28,390 nucleotides of DNA from JBDROU01 sp043809745 [NCBI: bacterium] (GTDB lineage Bacteria > Elusimicrobiota > JBDRMW01), in assembly GCA_043809745.1 (NCBI GenBank), contig JBDROU010000042.1:1-28390 (forward strand), written 5' to 3'. Positions 14,497 to 22,848 of this stretch are shown here, in pieces. Below the pieces are notes generated by a model. That model worked only from the letters and a program-made list of their open reading frames with translations, searched no databases and was not told the origin of the DNA. The position numbers and the translations under genes are program-made. The stretch's first letter is position 1, and each line of letters starts with the position of its first letter.

Positions 14497-16986
14497 TTAC
14501 CTGATTACCGCAAATTTACCAGTAGTTTTATTGCCCATGCTATCTTTAATCAAATAAAAATATATACCATTAGAAACCGTAATATTATCGTTATCTAAAA
14601 GATACCATTTGTATTTAGTTGTCTCGAGCACATCAGAGTCTTTAATAATATGTCCTAAAGTGTCGAATATCTTTATTCTGCTGCTCATGCTAAGTCCATC
14701 GAAATAAATAAATGGGCTGTCATACACAGGATTGGGATATACAACTACAGATGATAAACTTTGAGGAATAATATTCCCAAACACAGCAAATAGAGTAAGG
14801 TGTTTTACTTTTGCAGATAAAGTATTTTTTGATTGTATTTTTGCATTAGGCGATAAATAGTTGCTGCTTTTTACGGATTCTACTTCTACCCATTCGATAG
14901 GCTTGCCGTTGCTTTCTTTTAAATAGTATATTGCAAGATCATTAGAACATATACTTGTATTATCCACTACACCATTGCTATCAGCATCAATATAAGGAAG
15001 TATAATTGTTATGTCTCTCTCAAAAATGTCTGTCCCATCAGTAAAACTGATTTCTCTATAGATACCTATTGGCTGCAAATTAGATTGATGAGGGGGTATA
15101 ACCTCATTTAATCTGGCAGATTCAATATTTGTAATCTCAATTACTTTTTCTTGATTAAACAGATTTCTTGGCACTATTACTGCAGTACCTTCAGCGGTAG
15201 CTATTATCTCTTCATTGTCCGGTAAAATCCTCTTTGCTTTTTTATGATATAAAAGAGGATTCACTTCGCATAAACCGGATTCTGTTATAACTGGATTATC
15301 CCTATCCACATGTGTAATTATCTCTCTCGAATAGACTTCTACTCCGGAATCACATACCGCTTTAGCTCTTAGATAATATTTCCCGGAAGAAAGTGATTCA
15401 ACGCCCCAGTATGTGCTAAAAGGATTGCTGCTGCACACATCAATTACATTCCAATCATCAGCATCAATACTATATTCAAAGATTACTTTCTTAACCATAT
15501 GGCCAGCTACTGCTATAATGCTTACAGCTTCTCCCCAGATGCTCTCATCCTCCTGAGGAGTTGATATATATACCCAATTCCCTGATTCCCAACCATTCGA
15601 CTCAAAATCCAAATATGTACCGTTCATCAAACACCTGCACGCAGCATATGCATCAATCTTACCCCAGCCATATCTGTTGTCTTTACCATCAACACCCAAA
15701 TCTACTGAACTGTATTTTAATATCTCCTTAATTTGAGATATATTTAATGTTTGCGTATGCTCCAACATTAGCGCAATTAGGCCGCTTACAAAAGGCGTTG
15801 CCATTGATGTGCCCGAAAGCGTAATGAATCCTCCATCCGATGATGCTGAAACTATTCTATATCCGGGAGCTGTAAAATCAGGCTTTACACAGCTTCCTTT
15901 ACAAAGTGGATGATTCCAAACTATTTCATCCCCCCCGCTAAAAGAGCACACCTGATCATAATAATCTATAGCTCCACAGCCTATTGCATATGGTATGTTT
16001 GCCGGTGAATTAGTATTATAAATACCAGAATTACCAATAGCAACAACTGGCGTTATTCCTGCACATATAAGGTTATATATAGGCTCAACAAACTCATCAT
16101 ATAAGCCGCTAACTCCTAAAGAAATATTAACAATATCTGCCCCATCATCTGTATTAGGATCATTATCCGGATCAACTATCCATTCCATACCAGCTAAAAG
16201 CTGAGCAAAACTCCCAGATTTTCCATCAATTACTCTCGCAGAAATCAACTTCGCATCAGGAGCTACACCCATTAATTCATCAACCGTATTTCCGCCTACA
16301 AGTATTCCTGCTGTATGAGTGCCGTGTGTTTCAGAATCAGCAACAGGCGCATCTTTTATTCTTTGACCCTGTATATTAAATGCAGCCCATTTATCCAACT
16401 TGTCTTGTAAATATGGGTGATATTTATCAATACCTGTATCCAGATGTCCAATCTTGACGCCCTTTCCAGTCAGCCCAAAATTCTTCCAAACTTTTTTTAC
16501 ATCTATCCCGTCCAATCCCCAATTAGGCGAATCTGATATGTTTTTAATATCCATATCAGATGTTTCAGGCAAGCTTAATGTATAGTTAGGAGTAATTCTT
16601 TTTATTTGTGGGAATAAGCAGATATCATCAAATGCTTCTTTTTTAACTTCTACATATAGAGCTTCGCATAACCAAAAATACCTTTCGTTCCTTATTAACT
16701 TCTTATTGCGTAAATCTTTCAATAATTCTGAGACTGTATTGTTTATTTTATTTGATTTGTTCCTTATTGATATCAAAGCCTTACTTCTTATTCCATAGAT
16801 ATTTGAAGCCGCGTCATCATCAGATAATCTAATTATTATCGGAATAAACTCATTTTCTTTAGCCAATGATAACTTTTCAGATAGGAAGGGATGTACTTTT
16901 AGCGACAGCGCATATGCGCTGGAAGCATATACAAGAAGGAAAGATAAATATAACGCAATTTTTAATTTCTTCGGTAACCCGGACAT
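14497..16986 (-). CDS. S8 subtilisin-family protease with T9SS-like sorting tail (second copy)
   Basis: The 829-residue paralogue of the protease at 10680-13220. MSGLPKK leads into a signal peptide ending near SSAYA (residue 26). A propeptide-like region runs to ~140, then the S8 domain with Asp183 (GHLDTGID), His221 (THGTHTAGI), Asn319 and Ser394 (LSGTSMATP), all intact. Then come an Ig-like domain (WVYISTPQEDESIWG), a domain with an Asp-rich loop (DADSNGVVD) and a C-terminal module VVYPNP...GIYFYLI...GKFAVIR typical of T9SS type A sorting domains. The start codon at 16986 has GGGGGA five bases upstream and sits inside a c-di-GMP-I riboswitch. It is the first gene of an operon with the PorV-like gene at 13541-14488. 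Expected location: exported, then outer surface or medium. The substrate is unknown. Confidence 0.92.
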   Translation of the reverse strand: MSGLPKKLKIALYLSFLLVYASSAYALSLKVHPFLSEKLSLAKENEFIPIIIRLSDDDAASNIYGIRSKALISIRNKSNKINNTVSELLKDLRNKKLIRNERYFWLCEALYVEVKKEAFDDICLFPQIKRITPNYTLSLPETSDMDIKNISDSPNWGLDGIDVKKVWKNFGLTGKGVKIGHLDTGIDKYHPYLQDKLDKWAAFNIQGQRIKDAPVADSETHGTHTAGILVGGNTVDELMGVAPDAKLISARVIDGKSGSFAQLLAGMEWIVDPDNDPNTDDGADIVNISLGVSGLYDEFVEPIYNLICAGITPVVAIGNSGIYNTNSPANIPYAIGCGAIDYYDQVCSFSGGDEIVWNHPLCKGSCVKPDFTAPGYRIVSASSDGGFITLSGTSMATPFVSGLIALMLEHTQTLNISQIKEILKYSSVDLGVDGKDNRYGWGKIDAYAACRCLMNGTYLDFESNGWESGNWVYISTPQEDESIWGEAVSIIAVAGHMVKKVIFEYSIDADDWNVIDVCSSNPFSTYWGVESLSSGKYYLRAKAVCDSGVEVYSREIITHVDRDNPVITESGLCEVNPLLYHKKAKRILPDNEEIIATAEGTAVIVPRNLFNQEKVIEITNIESARLNEVIPPHQSNLQPIGIYREISFTDGTDIFERDITIILPYIDADSNGVVDNTSICSNDLAIYYLKESNGKPIEWVEVESVKSSNYLSPNAKIQSKNTLSAKVKHLTLFAVFGNIIPQSLSSVVVYPNPVYDSPFIYFDGLSMSSRIKIFDTLGHIIKDSDVLETTKYKWYLLDNDNITVSNGIYFYLIKDSMGNKTTGKFAVIR

Positions 16987-17064
16987 CTGTTCCCCCTGTG
17001 GGAATTAAGATCCGTAGGCTTTGCTCTCTTGCACTTTCGCGCAAGGTCGCCTTTATCGGAATTA
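16969..17064 (-). promoter_or_regulatory. c-di-GMP-I-like riboswitch overlapping the second subtilisin start codon (diverged)
   Basis: The minus strand shows AAAGGCGACC, a TTGCGC-GAAA-GTGCAA hairpin, GAGAGCAAAGCC, ACGGATCTT, the Shine-Dalgarno CAGGGGGAA, AGATGTCCGGGTTACCGAA. The 3' part is strongly conserved, but the 5' core has GGCGAC for the usual GGCAAAC, and GAGAGC replaces GGGACGC. The ribosome binding site can pair locally (TTCCC/GGGAA) inside the arm, and the AUG again lies in the 3' strand. Ligand affinity or specificity could differ from switches 1 and 2. Confidence 0.75.
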
Positions 17065-17148
17065 TTTACTTATTATATATTTTTATGACGATATACTTGT
17101 TTGCTGCTTAAGGCAGATTAAGCAGACATGTTTTATAGCTTATTATCA

Positions 17149-17177
17149 ACTATAATGCATATATTGTTAATTGTAAA
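17149..17177 (-). promoter_or_regulatory. Candidate sigma70-type promoter for the second subtilisin operon
   Basis: On the minus strand TTTACA (17177-17172, 5/6) and TATAGT (17154-17149, 5/6) are 17 bases apart. The leader to the start codon would be about 155 nt. It contains a perfect 8-bp hairpin CTGCTTAA/TTAAGCAG (17104-17125), then the riboswitch. The GTTAC-N4-GTAAC block of the other two leaders is absent; only a loosely similar GTTACAGGTAAAG lies near 17205-17220. Confidence 0.5.
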
Positions 17178-17233
17178 TATTTTTTACAATTATATCGTCT
17201 TTACCTGTAACAATTTTGTTGCTATTGCTTCAG

Positions 17234-17261
17234 AAAAAACCGGGTCACCGAATGCACCCGG
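17234..17261 (-). terminator. Rho-independent terminator
   Basis: In the minus-strand transcript CCGGGT/ACCCGG (stem, 10-base loop) is followed by six U (17234-17239). It would end either the wecG-containing transcript or the short RNA started at 17349-17377, and it insulates the second subtilisin operon. Confidence 0.75.
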
Positions 17262-17342
17262 CAAATTTTGCCGTTATCGTGCTTTTTAAGTAACCCGGCC
17301 TTATATCTGCTACTTCTTAATGAACATTTATTTCTTATTTTC
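17234..17342 (-). ncRNA. Candidate structured small RNA
   Basis: A good minus-strand promoter (17349-17377) would start transcription near 17342, and the terminator at 17234-17261 gives an RNA of about 108 nt with no credible ORF. Two exclusive folds are visible. One is the terminator hairpin. The other is a long nested hairpin pairing CCGGGTTAC (near 17297-17289) with GTGACCCGG, enclosing GCAC/GTGC and CGGCAAA/TTTGCCG. GGCCGGGTTAC also matches the 3' end of the nearby c-di-GMP aptamers, but their 5' core is missing. It could instead be the 3' UTR of wecG. Confidence 0.4.
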
Positions 17343-17348
17343 ATTATT

Positions 17349-17377
17349 GATATAATACAAGTTTTCTTCTTTGTCAA
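17349..17377 (-). promoter_or_regulatory. Promoter with perfect -35
   Basis: On the minus strand a perfect TTGACA (17377-17372) is followed after 17 bases by TATATC (17354-17349, 4/6). It faces away from wecG, whose stop codon is at 17474, and towards the terminator about 110 bases downstream, hence the small-RNA proposal. Confidence 0.5.
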
Positions 17378-17473
17378 GGGGAGTGAATCAAAAGACCGAG
17401 CAGTTAAAACCGATTTGTCAAGAGGGTTTTTTATTTATTGGAGTTAATATTTATTGGCCTGATATATTTTAGA

Positions 17474-18211
17474 TTATCTTAGTATTCTTAAGAGAGTAAT
17501 TTTAAGCAAGAATATCGGTATTTTAACTATCCTTTTTAATCTCCAAGGCTCTTGAATACTCCTGTATGCCCATTCAACTCCCAAATTTCTCACCCATTTT
17601 GGAGCAACTTTTAAATTTCCTGAGTAACAATCAAAACTACCTCCTACACCCATGACTATTTTTACCCCAAATTTACTTATGTTATCCCCAATCCAGATTT
17701 CCTGTCTGGGCGTATCAAGGCCCACAAATAAAATTTGCGATTGAGTTTTTGAAACCGCACTTATTATAACCTGTTCATTATCATCCTTAAAATATCCATT
17801 ACGAAAACCTGAAACTATAAGATCAGGATATTTTATTTTTATGTTATATACAGCTTTTTTTAATGTTTCTTCTTTTGCGCCTATAAAAAATACCTTATAA
17901 CTTCTTTCATTTGCCAGCTTAAGCAGCTTATCCATCAACTCTATGCCTCGTATTCGCTTAAGGTTAGTACCGAATATTAAACCGATATATTTCATGCCGA
18001 TGGACTCGGGAACTATCAAAAAAGCATTCGAAATAATATTAAAGAGATGTTTAAGTCTTAATGCAGCAGCTAATATAATTGGATTTAATGTGACTATTTG
18101 GCGTGATGTCGAAACTGAATTATCCTCAATTGAAACCTTGCAGATTTCTAATAATTCATTAATTGATAAATTGCTGATACTAAGATTTAGTATCTTTACT
18201 GATTTGGACAT
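17474..18211 (-). CDS. WecG/TagA/CpsF-family glycosyltransferase
   Basis: The 245-residue protein matches the WecG/TagA/CpsF family (GT26), which transfers N-acetylmannosamine-type sugars onto lipid-linked acceptors during surface-polysaccharide or teichoic-acid assembly. Visible signatures: TLNP at 41-44, RIRGIELMDKL at 86-96, the Rossmann-like KVFFIGAKEETL, FVGLDTPRQEIWI at 162-174, and GVGGSFDCYSGNLKVAPKW...GVEWAYRSIQEPWR at 188-223. Length is normal. One oddity: the usual (A/P)DG motif carrying the catalytic Asp reads PES (68-70), so Glu69 replaces Asp while Thr41 is kept. It has no signal peptide and acts at the inner face of the membrane. It follows smc by 40 bases on the same strand and is probably cotranscribed. 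Confidence 0.9.
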   Translation of the reverse strand: MSKSVKILNLSISNLSINELLEICKVSIEDNSVSTSRQIVTLNPIILAAALRLKHLFNIISNAFLIVPESIGMKYIGLIFGTNLKRIRGIELMDKLLKLANERSYKVFFIGAKEETLKKAVYNIKIKYPDLIVSGFRNGYFKDDNEQVIISAVSKTQSQILFVGLDTPRQEIWIGDNISKFGVKIVMGVGGSFDCYSGNLKVAPKWVRNLGVEWAYRSIQEPWRLKRIVKIPIFLLKITLLRILR

Positions 18212-18251
18212 TTCAGCAACTAAGAGAATAGTTTAACACAAAAACTAATGA

Positions 18252-21200
18252 TTAATAACTTGCTTCTACTGGAATAAGCTCATCTTTAGATTCTTTATCT
18301 TCCTTAGCCATTTTCATGGATATCATCTTAGAAACACCAAACTCCTCCATGGTTATTCCATAAAGAGCATCGGCAATCTCCATAGTTCTTTTACTGTGCG
18401 TGATCATAAGGAACTGAGATTGATGTGTAAAACCCTCAACAAGGGCTGTAAATCTGCCTATATTGGCGTCATCAAGAGGCGCATCCACCTCATCAAGAAT
18501 ACAAAATGGCGAAGGTCTGACCATATAAAATGCAAATAAAAGCGCAATGGCGGTTAATGCTTTTTCGCCGCCAGAAAGCACCATTATATTTAAAAGCTTT
18601 TTACCTGGCGGCTGAGCTATTATATCAACACCTGTCTCGAGTAAATTATTTTCATCCGTGAGTATTATATCCGCCTCGCCGCCTTTAAATAGTTCCTTAA
18701 ATATAGTCTGAAAATTATTTCTCACTTTCGCGAATGTGTCTTTGAAGTTACTTTTGGTGATATTATTTATCTTCGATACCGCCTGCAAAAGGTCTTCTTT
18801 TGCTTTTGTAATATCGTTCATCTGTGATTGAAGGAAATCATGCCTCTGTGTTAATTCTACATATTCCTCTGGGGCAGCTAAATTTACCGCGCCCAATGTT
18901 TCGATACGTTTTTCTAGTTTAGTTTTTTCTTCAAGATCTACTTCGAAAAGCTCTATAGTATTTAAGGCATCCGGGAGCAGCATAGAGTAATTTTGCTTTA
19001 GCAATTTTTCTATATTATCCCGTTCATCTTTGTTTCGTGTAAGCTTAAGTTCTAATTGGTGCACGCTGTCCTGGTGCTTTTTTAATTCATTCTTAATCGA
19101 ATGAAGCTTCTCATTTTCTAGCCTTATACCTTCAGATAATGTTTCTCTCTCATTCCTGAATTTGACTACTGTCTTTTCAACCTCTTCTACTTTTTTCAGT
19201 ACTTCCTGAACCTGCAAAGCTGCCTGCTGTTGAATATTCCTTTGATTTTCTCTTTCAGCAACAGAATTAGCAGACTCCTCAATTTTTCTTGAGTGAAACT
19301 GAACAAACCTTTCTGTTTGAGTATTGATATACTCCCTTTCACTCTCTTTAGACTGTATACGCTCAATTTGCGAACTGTAATCGATCTTAACAGAAGTTAA
19401 TTCCTCATTTATCTTTCTTTCTTCAGCGCGCAATGTGGAAATATTCTCCTCAAAAACCGACATCTCCCTGCTCATATTCTCTCTCTCTAATTTTAAGATC
19501 TCTTGAGATTTTATGTTCTCGTTAAGTTCAGATTCAATTTTTACCCTATTTTTATGAATCTGCTCTAACTCTGTTTGAATTATTCTTTTTTCGTTGCTCA
19601 ATCGCTGAATGTTTTCTTCTATTGATGTTCTCTGCTGTCCTAACACGGATAACCCTAATTTTTTCTCTTCTAAAACAGTGCTCTTGAGTTCTTTAATCTT
19701 GCTTAGTTCTTCTGATTCTTTTTCATATTCTGTTAAAATCAAAGATTTTGACTCAAATTCGCTGTTTATTTCCTGCAAGCGATTTTCAAGGATATCGCTA
19801 TCTTTTAAGCGTTCATAATACGAAAGAGGCATATCAACAGGACTTCCTCCCTGCATAAACACCTCATTGATTACTGTATCATCCTGATAATGAGCCCCGG
19901 CACACAGAAAATCAAAAAGTGACAAGAAACGTCTATCAAAACCTATCGTATCTATAAGATATGGCCTGCCTTCAACGCGTTCTTGATCAAACTCAACCTC
20001 ATTACTAGGAAGATTCTCTAGAATTATAAAATTTGCCCTGCCAAGCCTGTTTTCTTTTAAGAAATTTATAACTTCCAGAGCTTTTGGAGCTGACTCAGCT
20101 ACAAGATAATTCAACTGATCACCAAAATAGTGGCTTAACACCTTATCGTTTTCAGTGTGAAACAATTTATATATGGGTCCATATATGCCTTCAAATCCCT
20201 TATTCATAATTGCTTTTGTGCCTGTTATGTAAGGATCACCCTTCTGCATCTCATTGAAGGCTTCAATCTTTGCAAACACAGCTGACTTTTCCTTTTCCAG
20301 ATTCAGAACCTGAGAATACAAATTATCAATATTTTTTTTAACTGATTCTAGTTTTTTTACAACATCCGCAACTACTGTTTCGAAGAAGCTGGCTGCCTCT
20401 GCCTCTTCCTTAAATTTGTTATTTATCACTTCTAATTCAGATGTTTGAGGGTTTATACGCTCTTCTAACTTCTGGAGTTCTCTCTGCCTTGAGTTTAGCT
20501 CAGCCTGGTTATGGGTCTTAAGGGAGTAGTGTTCAGCAACATCGTTATTTATGGATCTTAAACTGTCATCGATACTCAATGATTTATTATATAATTCGTC
20601 TTTTTGTAAAACCTTTTTGTCAAGCTCGCTTCGAACTGCTGAATACTGTTTTCCCACATCTTGAAGACGGTTGCTTGCGGACTGAACTTCTTTTTTCAGA
20701 TGTTCCAGTTCGTTATTTGCAGAAGTTTGTTTGACGCGTAAACTGTCAATCTCTGCTTCGTCTTTTACAATCTCCTCTTTTAGAGAAACTATTTTTTCTT
20801 CTAAAGACTCCTGCATCTTCTTGGCTGCAGCCTCTTTATTCTCAAGTGTTTCAATTTCAGAATAAAGTTTCAGACTTTCACTTTGTACTTTTAAATATTC
20901 CTCATCCGTTTCCCTGAGTTTCAACCTGCACTCTTCCAGCTTCACCTCTGTCTTATCAGACTCTGTTAAATGAATCTGCAGCGTATCTTGAGCAGTTAGA
21001 AACTCTTTTTTTATGCGGCTTATATCTGATTCAGCAGCTTTAAATGAAACGAGAAGTTCATTAATCTCTATGTTCTTTAGATCCTCTTTTAACTTCTGGT
21101 AATTCTTTGCTTTTCTGGCCTGTGAATCAAGTCCTCTAAGCTGATCCCTTAGAATAGTTAGTGAGTCATTTAACCTTAATAGGTCAAAATCTATCTTTTC

Positions 21201-21743
21201 AAGTTTTCTTAGTGACTCTTCCCTTCTGGCTTTATACTTGGAAACTCCAGCAGCTTCTTCAAACAGGTAACGCCTCTCTTCCGGTTTAGAGTTAAATATA
21301 AACTCAACTCTCCCTTGCTCCATAACGGAGTATCCTTCTGTACCTATACCTGTATCTAAGAACAAATCTTTTATATCTTTCAATCTGCACTGTGTTTTAT
21401 TTAAGTAGTACTCGCTCTCACCAGAACGAAATATTCTGCGCGAAACAGTTATTTCCGAATAATCTATGGGTAAAATATTTTTAGTGTTATCAAATGTTAA
21501 TATGACCTCCCCCATACCGAGAGCTGCCCTTTTCTGAGTTCCGTTAAAAACTACATCCAGCATATGGTGGCTTCTTAGAGATTTAGCTCCCTGCTCTCCC
21601 AAACACCATCTAATTGCATCTACAATATTGGATTTTCCGCATCCATTTGGCCCTACAATGCAAGTTATCCCAGGTTCGAAGTTAAGCTTCGTTCGCTCCG
21701 CGAAAGATTTAAACCCAATAATTTCAACTTTTCTAAGATACAT
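18252..21743 (-). CDS. smc: Chromosome segregation protein SMC
   Basis: The 1163-residue protein has the full SMC plan. The N-terminal ABC half has Walker A GPNGCGKSN (31-39). A long first coiled coil (Glu/Lys/Leu-rich heptads, ~165-495) leads to the hinge around GFEGIYGPIYKLFH...APKALEVINFLKENRLGRA, then the second coiled coil. The C-terminal half has the signature LSGGEKALTAIALLFA (from 1056), Walker B CILDEVDAPLDDAN (Asp1084, Glu1085) and the His switch in THSKRTME. It is an ATP-driven DNA loop-organising condensin, cytoplasmic and nucleoid-associated, working with ScpA/ScpB, which are not in this window. GAGGG six bases before the ATG sets the start. A candidate promoter lies at 21786-21814. 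Confidence 0.98.
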   Translation of the reverse strand: MYLRKVEIIGFKSFAERTKLNFEPGITCIVGPNGCGKSNIVDAIRWCLGEQGAKSLRSHHMLDVVFNGTQKRAALGMGEVILTFDNTKNILPIDYSEITVSRRIFRSGESEYYLNKTQCRLKDIKDLFLDTGIGTEGYSVMEQGRVEFIFNSKPEERRYLFEEAAGVSKYKARREESLRKLEKIDFDLLRLNDSLTILRDQLRGLDSQARKAKNYQKLKEDLKNIEINELLVSFKAAESDISRIKKEFLTAQDTLQIHLTESDKTEVKLEECRLKLRETDEEYLKVQSESLKLYSEIETLENKEAAAKKMQESLEEKIVSLKEEIVKDEAEIDSLRVKQTSANNELEHLKKEVQSASNRLQDVGKQYSAVRSELDKKVLQKDELYNKSLSIDDSLRSINNDVAEHYSLKTHNQAELNSRQRELQKLEERINPQTSELEVINNKFKEEAEAASFFETVVADVVKKLESVKKNIDNLYSQVLNLEKEKSAVFAKIEAFNEMQKGDPYITGTKAIMNKGFEGIYGPIYKLFHTENDKVLSHYFGDQLNYLVAESAPKALEVINFLKENRLGRANFIILENLPSNEVEFDQERVEGRPYLIDTIGFDRRFLSLFDFLCAGAHYQDDTVINEVFMQGGSPVDMPLSYYERLKDSDILENRLQEINSEFESKSLILTEYEKESEELSKIKELKSTVLEEKKLGLSVLGQQRTSIEENIQRLSNEKRIIQTELEQIHKNRVKIESELNENIKSQEILKLERENMSREMSVFEENISTLRAEERKINEELTSVKIDYSSQIERIQSKESEREYINTQTERFVQFHSRKIEESANSVAERENQRNIQQQAALQVQEVLKKVEEVEKTVVKFRNERETLSEGIRLENEKLHSIKNELKKHQDSVHQLELKLTRNKDERDNIEKLLKQNYSMLLPDALNTIELFEVDLEEKTKLEKRIETLGAVNLAAPEEYVELTQRHDFLQSQMNDITKAKEDLLQAVSKINNITKSNFKDTFAKVRNNFQTIFKELFKGGEADIILTDENNLLETGVDIIAQPPGKKLLNIMVLSGGEKALTAIALLFAFYMVRPSPFCILDEVDAPLDDANIGRFTALVEGFTHQSQFLMITHSKRTMEIADALYGITMEEFGVSKMISMKMAKEDKESKDELIPVEASY

Positions 21744-21785
21744 TTTCCCTCTTTTGCTAAATACTATCGTTTAATGCTATTTTTT

Positions 21786-21814
21786 ATTATATAAATTTAA
21801 ATTTTTTTACGCAA
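21786..21814 (-). promoter_or_regulatory. Candidate promoter of smc
   Basis: On the minus strand TTGCGT (21814-21809, 3/6) and a perfect TATAAT (21791-21786) are spaced by 17 bases, with an A/T-rich spacer. It lies in the 108-base gap between the deacetylase-family gene and smc, about 43 bases from the smc start, so smc can be transcribed on its own. Confidence 0.45.
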
Positions 21815-21851
21815 GCGATAAATTGTGCTTAAATTGTGTTTTTAACATGTA

Positions 21852-22751
21852 TCAAATATAATACTTTTGCGCCTCTAGACATGTGTTGTAGTGTATTCTG
21901 ACTGTATTTTCGACATTTACGGCATAACCGCCTGCCAGTGATATCATAACGGGAAGTTTGTTCTTTTTTGCATGACCGATAACAATCGAATCTCTATTTC
22001 TCAATCCTTCAATGCTTAAATGTAGTGCGGATAGTTGATCCCCCTCAAATGGATCAGCACCTGCGATATAGAATATGCTGTCCGGCTTGAAATCTCTGAT
22101 TATATTAATCAGATTTTTATCAAGTAATTTGTTATATATGGTATCATCCATACCGGTAGACAACTCAATATCTAACGTACTATTTTCCTTAGGATATGGA
22201 TAAATATTCCCCTGATGCATAGAGAAAGTAAATACCAAAGGATTATCTCTAAAAATATACGCAGTTCCATTTCCTTGATGAAGATCACAATCTACTACTA
22301 AAGATCTTTTGGATTTTTCTTCTGATAATGCTTTTGCTATAGTAACAGCTACATCATTCAAAACACAAAATCCCTCTCCGTGATCTGGGAAAGCATGATG
22401 GAATCCGCCTCCAATATGCACTCCAACATTATGGTAAGCAGCAACCTCAAAGGCTTTTATAGAACCGCCAACACAATATAAAGCTGCGTCTCCTAGTTCT
22501 CTAGAATATGGTAATTCAAGCTGCATCTGGTCGCGCATAGATAACTTACCGTCTATCAATTTTTTTATGTATGATTCAGTATGAACCAATAGAATATCAC
22601 TAAATTGAGCCTTTTCTGGTATCAAAAATTCATCTTCTAAAGCAATCTTATTTCTCACAAGCATATCTTTAACCAGCCTATACTTCTGCAAGGGAAATAT
22701 GTGCGGCCCAATATCCGGCTTCTCATACTCTGGAGAAAATATAAATTGCAT
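21852..22751 (-). CDS. Histone-deacetylase-family (AcuC/HdaH-like) zinc hydrolase
   Basis: The 299-residue protein is a clear class I/II HDAC-fold deacetylase. The charge-relay His pair is in GGGFHHAFPDHGEGFC (His118, His119), the zinc ligands are Asp156 and His158 in DCDLHQGNGT plus Asp233 in GADPFEGD, and the catalytic Tyr276 is in LAGGY. Length is normal and all key residues are present, so it should remove acyl groups from lysine, acetoin-related or polyamine-type substrates; which one cannot be told from sequence. No signal peptide, cytoplasmic. It is upstream of smc on the same strand (108-base gap) and divergent from comEA. Bacterial members are often called AcuC, but no acetoin genes are near, so I do not assign that name. 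Confidence 0.92.
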   Translation of the reverse strand: MQFIFSPEYEKPDIGPHIFPLQKYRLVKDMLVRNKIALEDEFLIPEKAQFSDILLVHTESYIKKLIDGKLSMRDQMQLELPYSRELGDAALYCVGGSIKAFEVAAYHNVGVHIGGGFHHAFPDHGEGFCVLNDVAVTIAKALSEEKSKRSLVVDCDLHQGNGTAYIFRDNPLVFTFSMHQGNIYPYPKENSTLDIELSTGMDDTIYNKLLDKNLINIIRDFKPDSIFYIAGADPFEGDQLSALHLSIEGLRNRDSIVIGHAKKNKLPVMISLAGGYAVNVENTVRIHYNTCLEAQKYYI

Positions 22752-22764
22752 CGTTTTAATATCC

Positions 22765-22793
22765 TAGACAAAACTTAAAAAAAATTATATATT
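22765..22793 (+). promoter_or_regulatory. Candidate promoter of comEA-comEC
   Basis: TAGACA (22765-22770, 5/6) and TATATT (22788-22793, 5/6) are 17 bases apart, about 55 bases upstream of the comEA ATG, in the short intergenic region divergent from the deacetylase-family gene. Confidence 0.5.
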
Positions 22794-22848
22794 AGAAGCT
22801 AACAATCGAACTTTAACAATTTCCTTCTTCCTTTTGAGAGAGTTTATT

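Noticed and set aside
17280-17300. A fourth c-di-GMP riboswitch ending in GGCCGGGTTAC
   Set aside because: The GGCAAAC and GACGCAAAGCC core is missing upstream, so only the 3' end resembles the aptamer.
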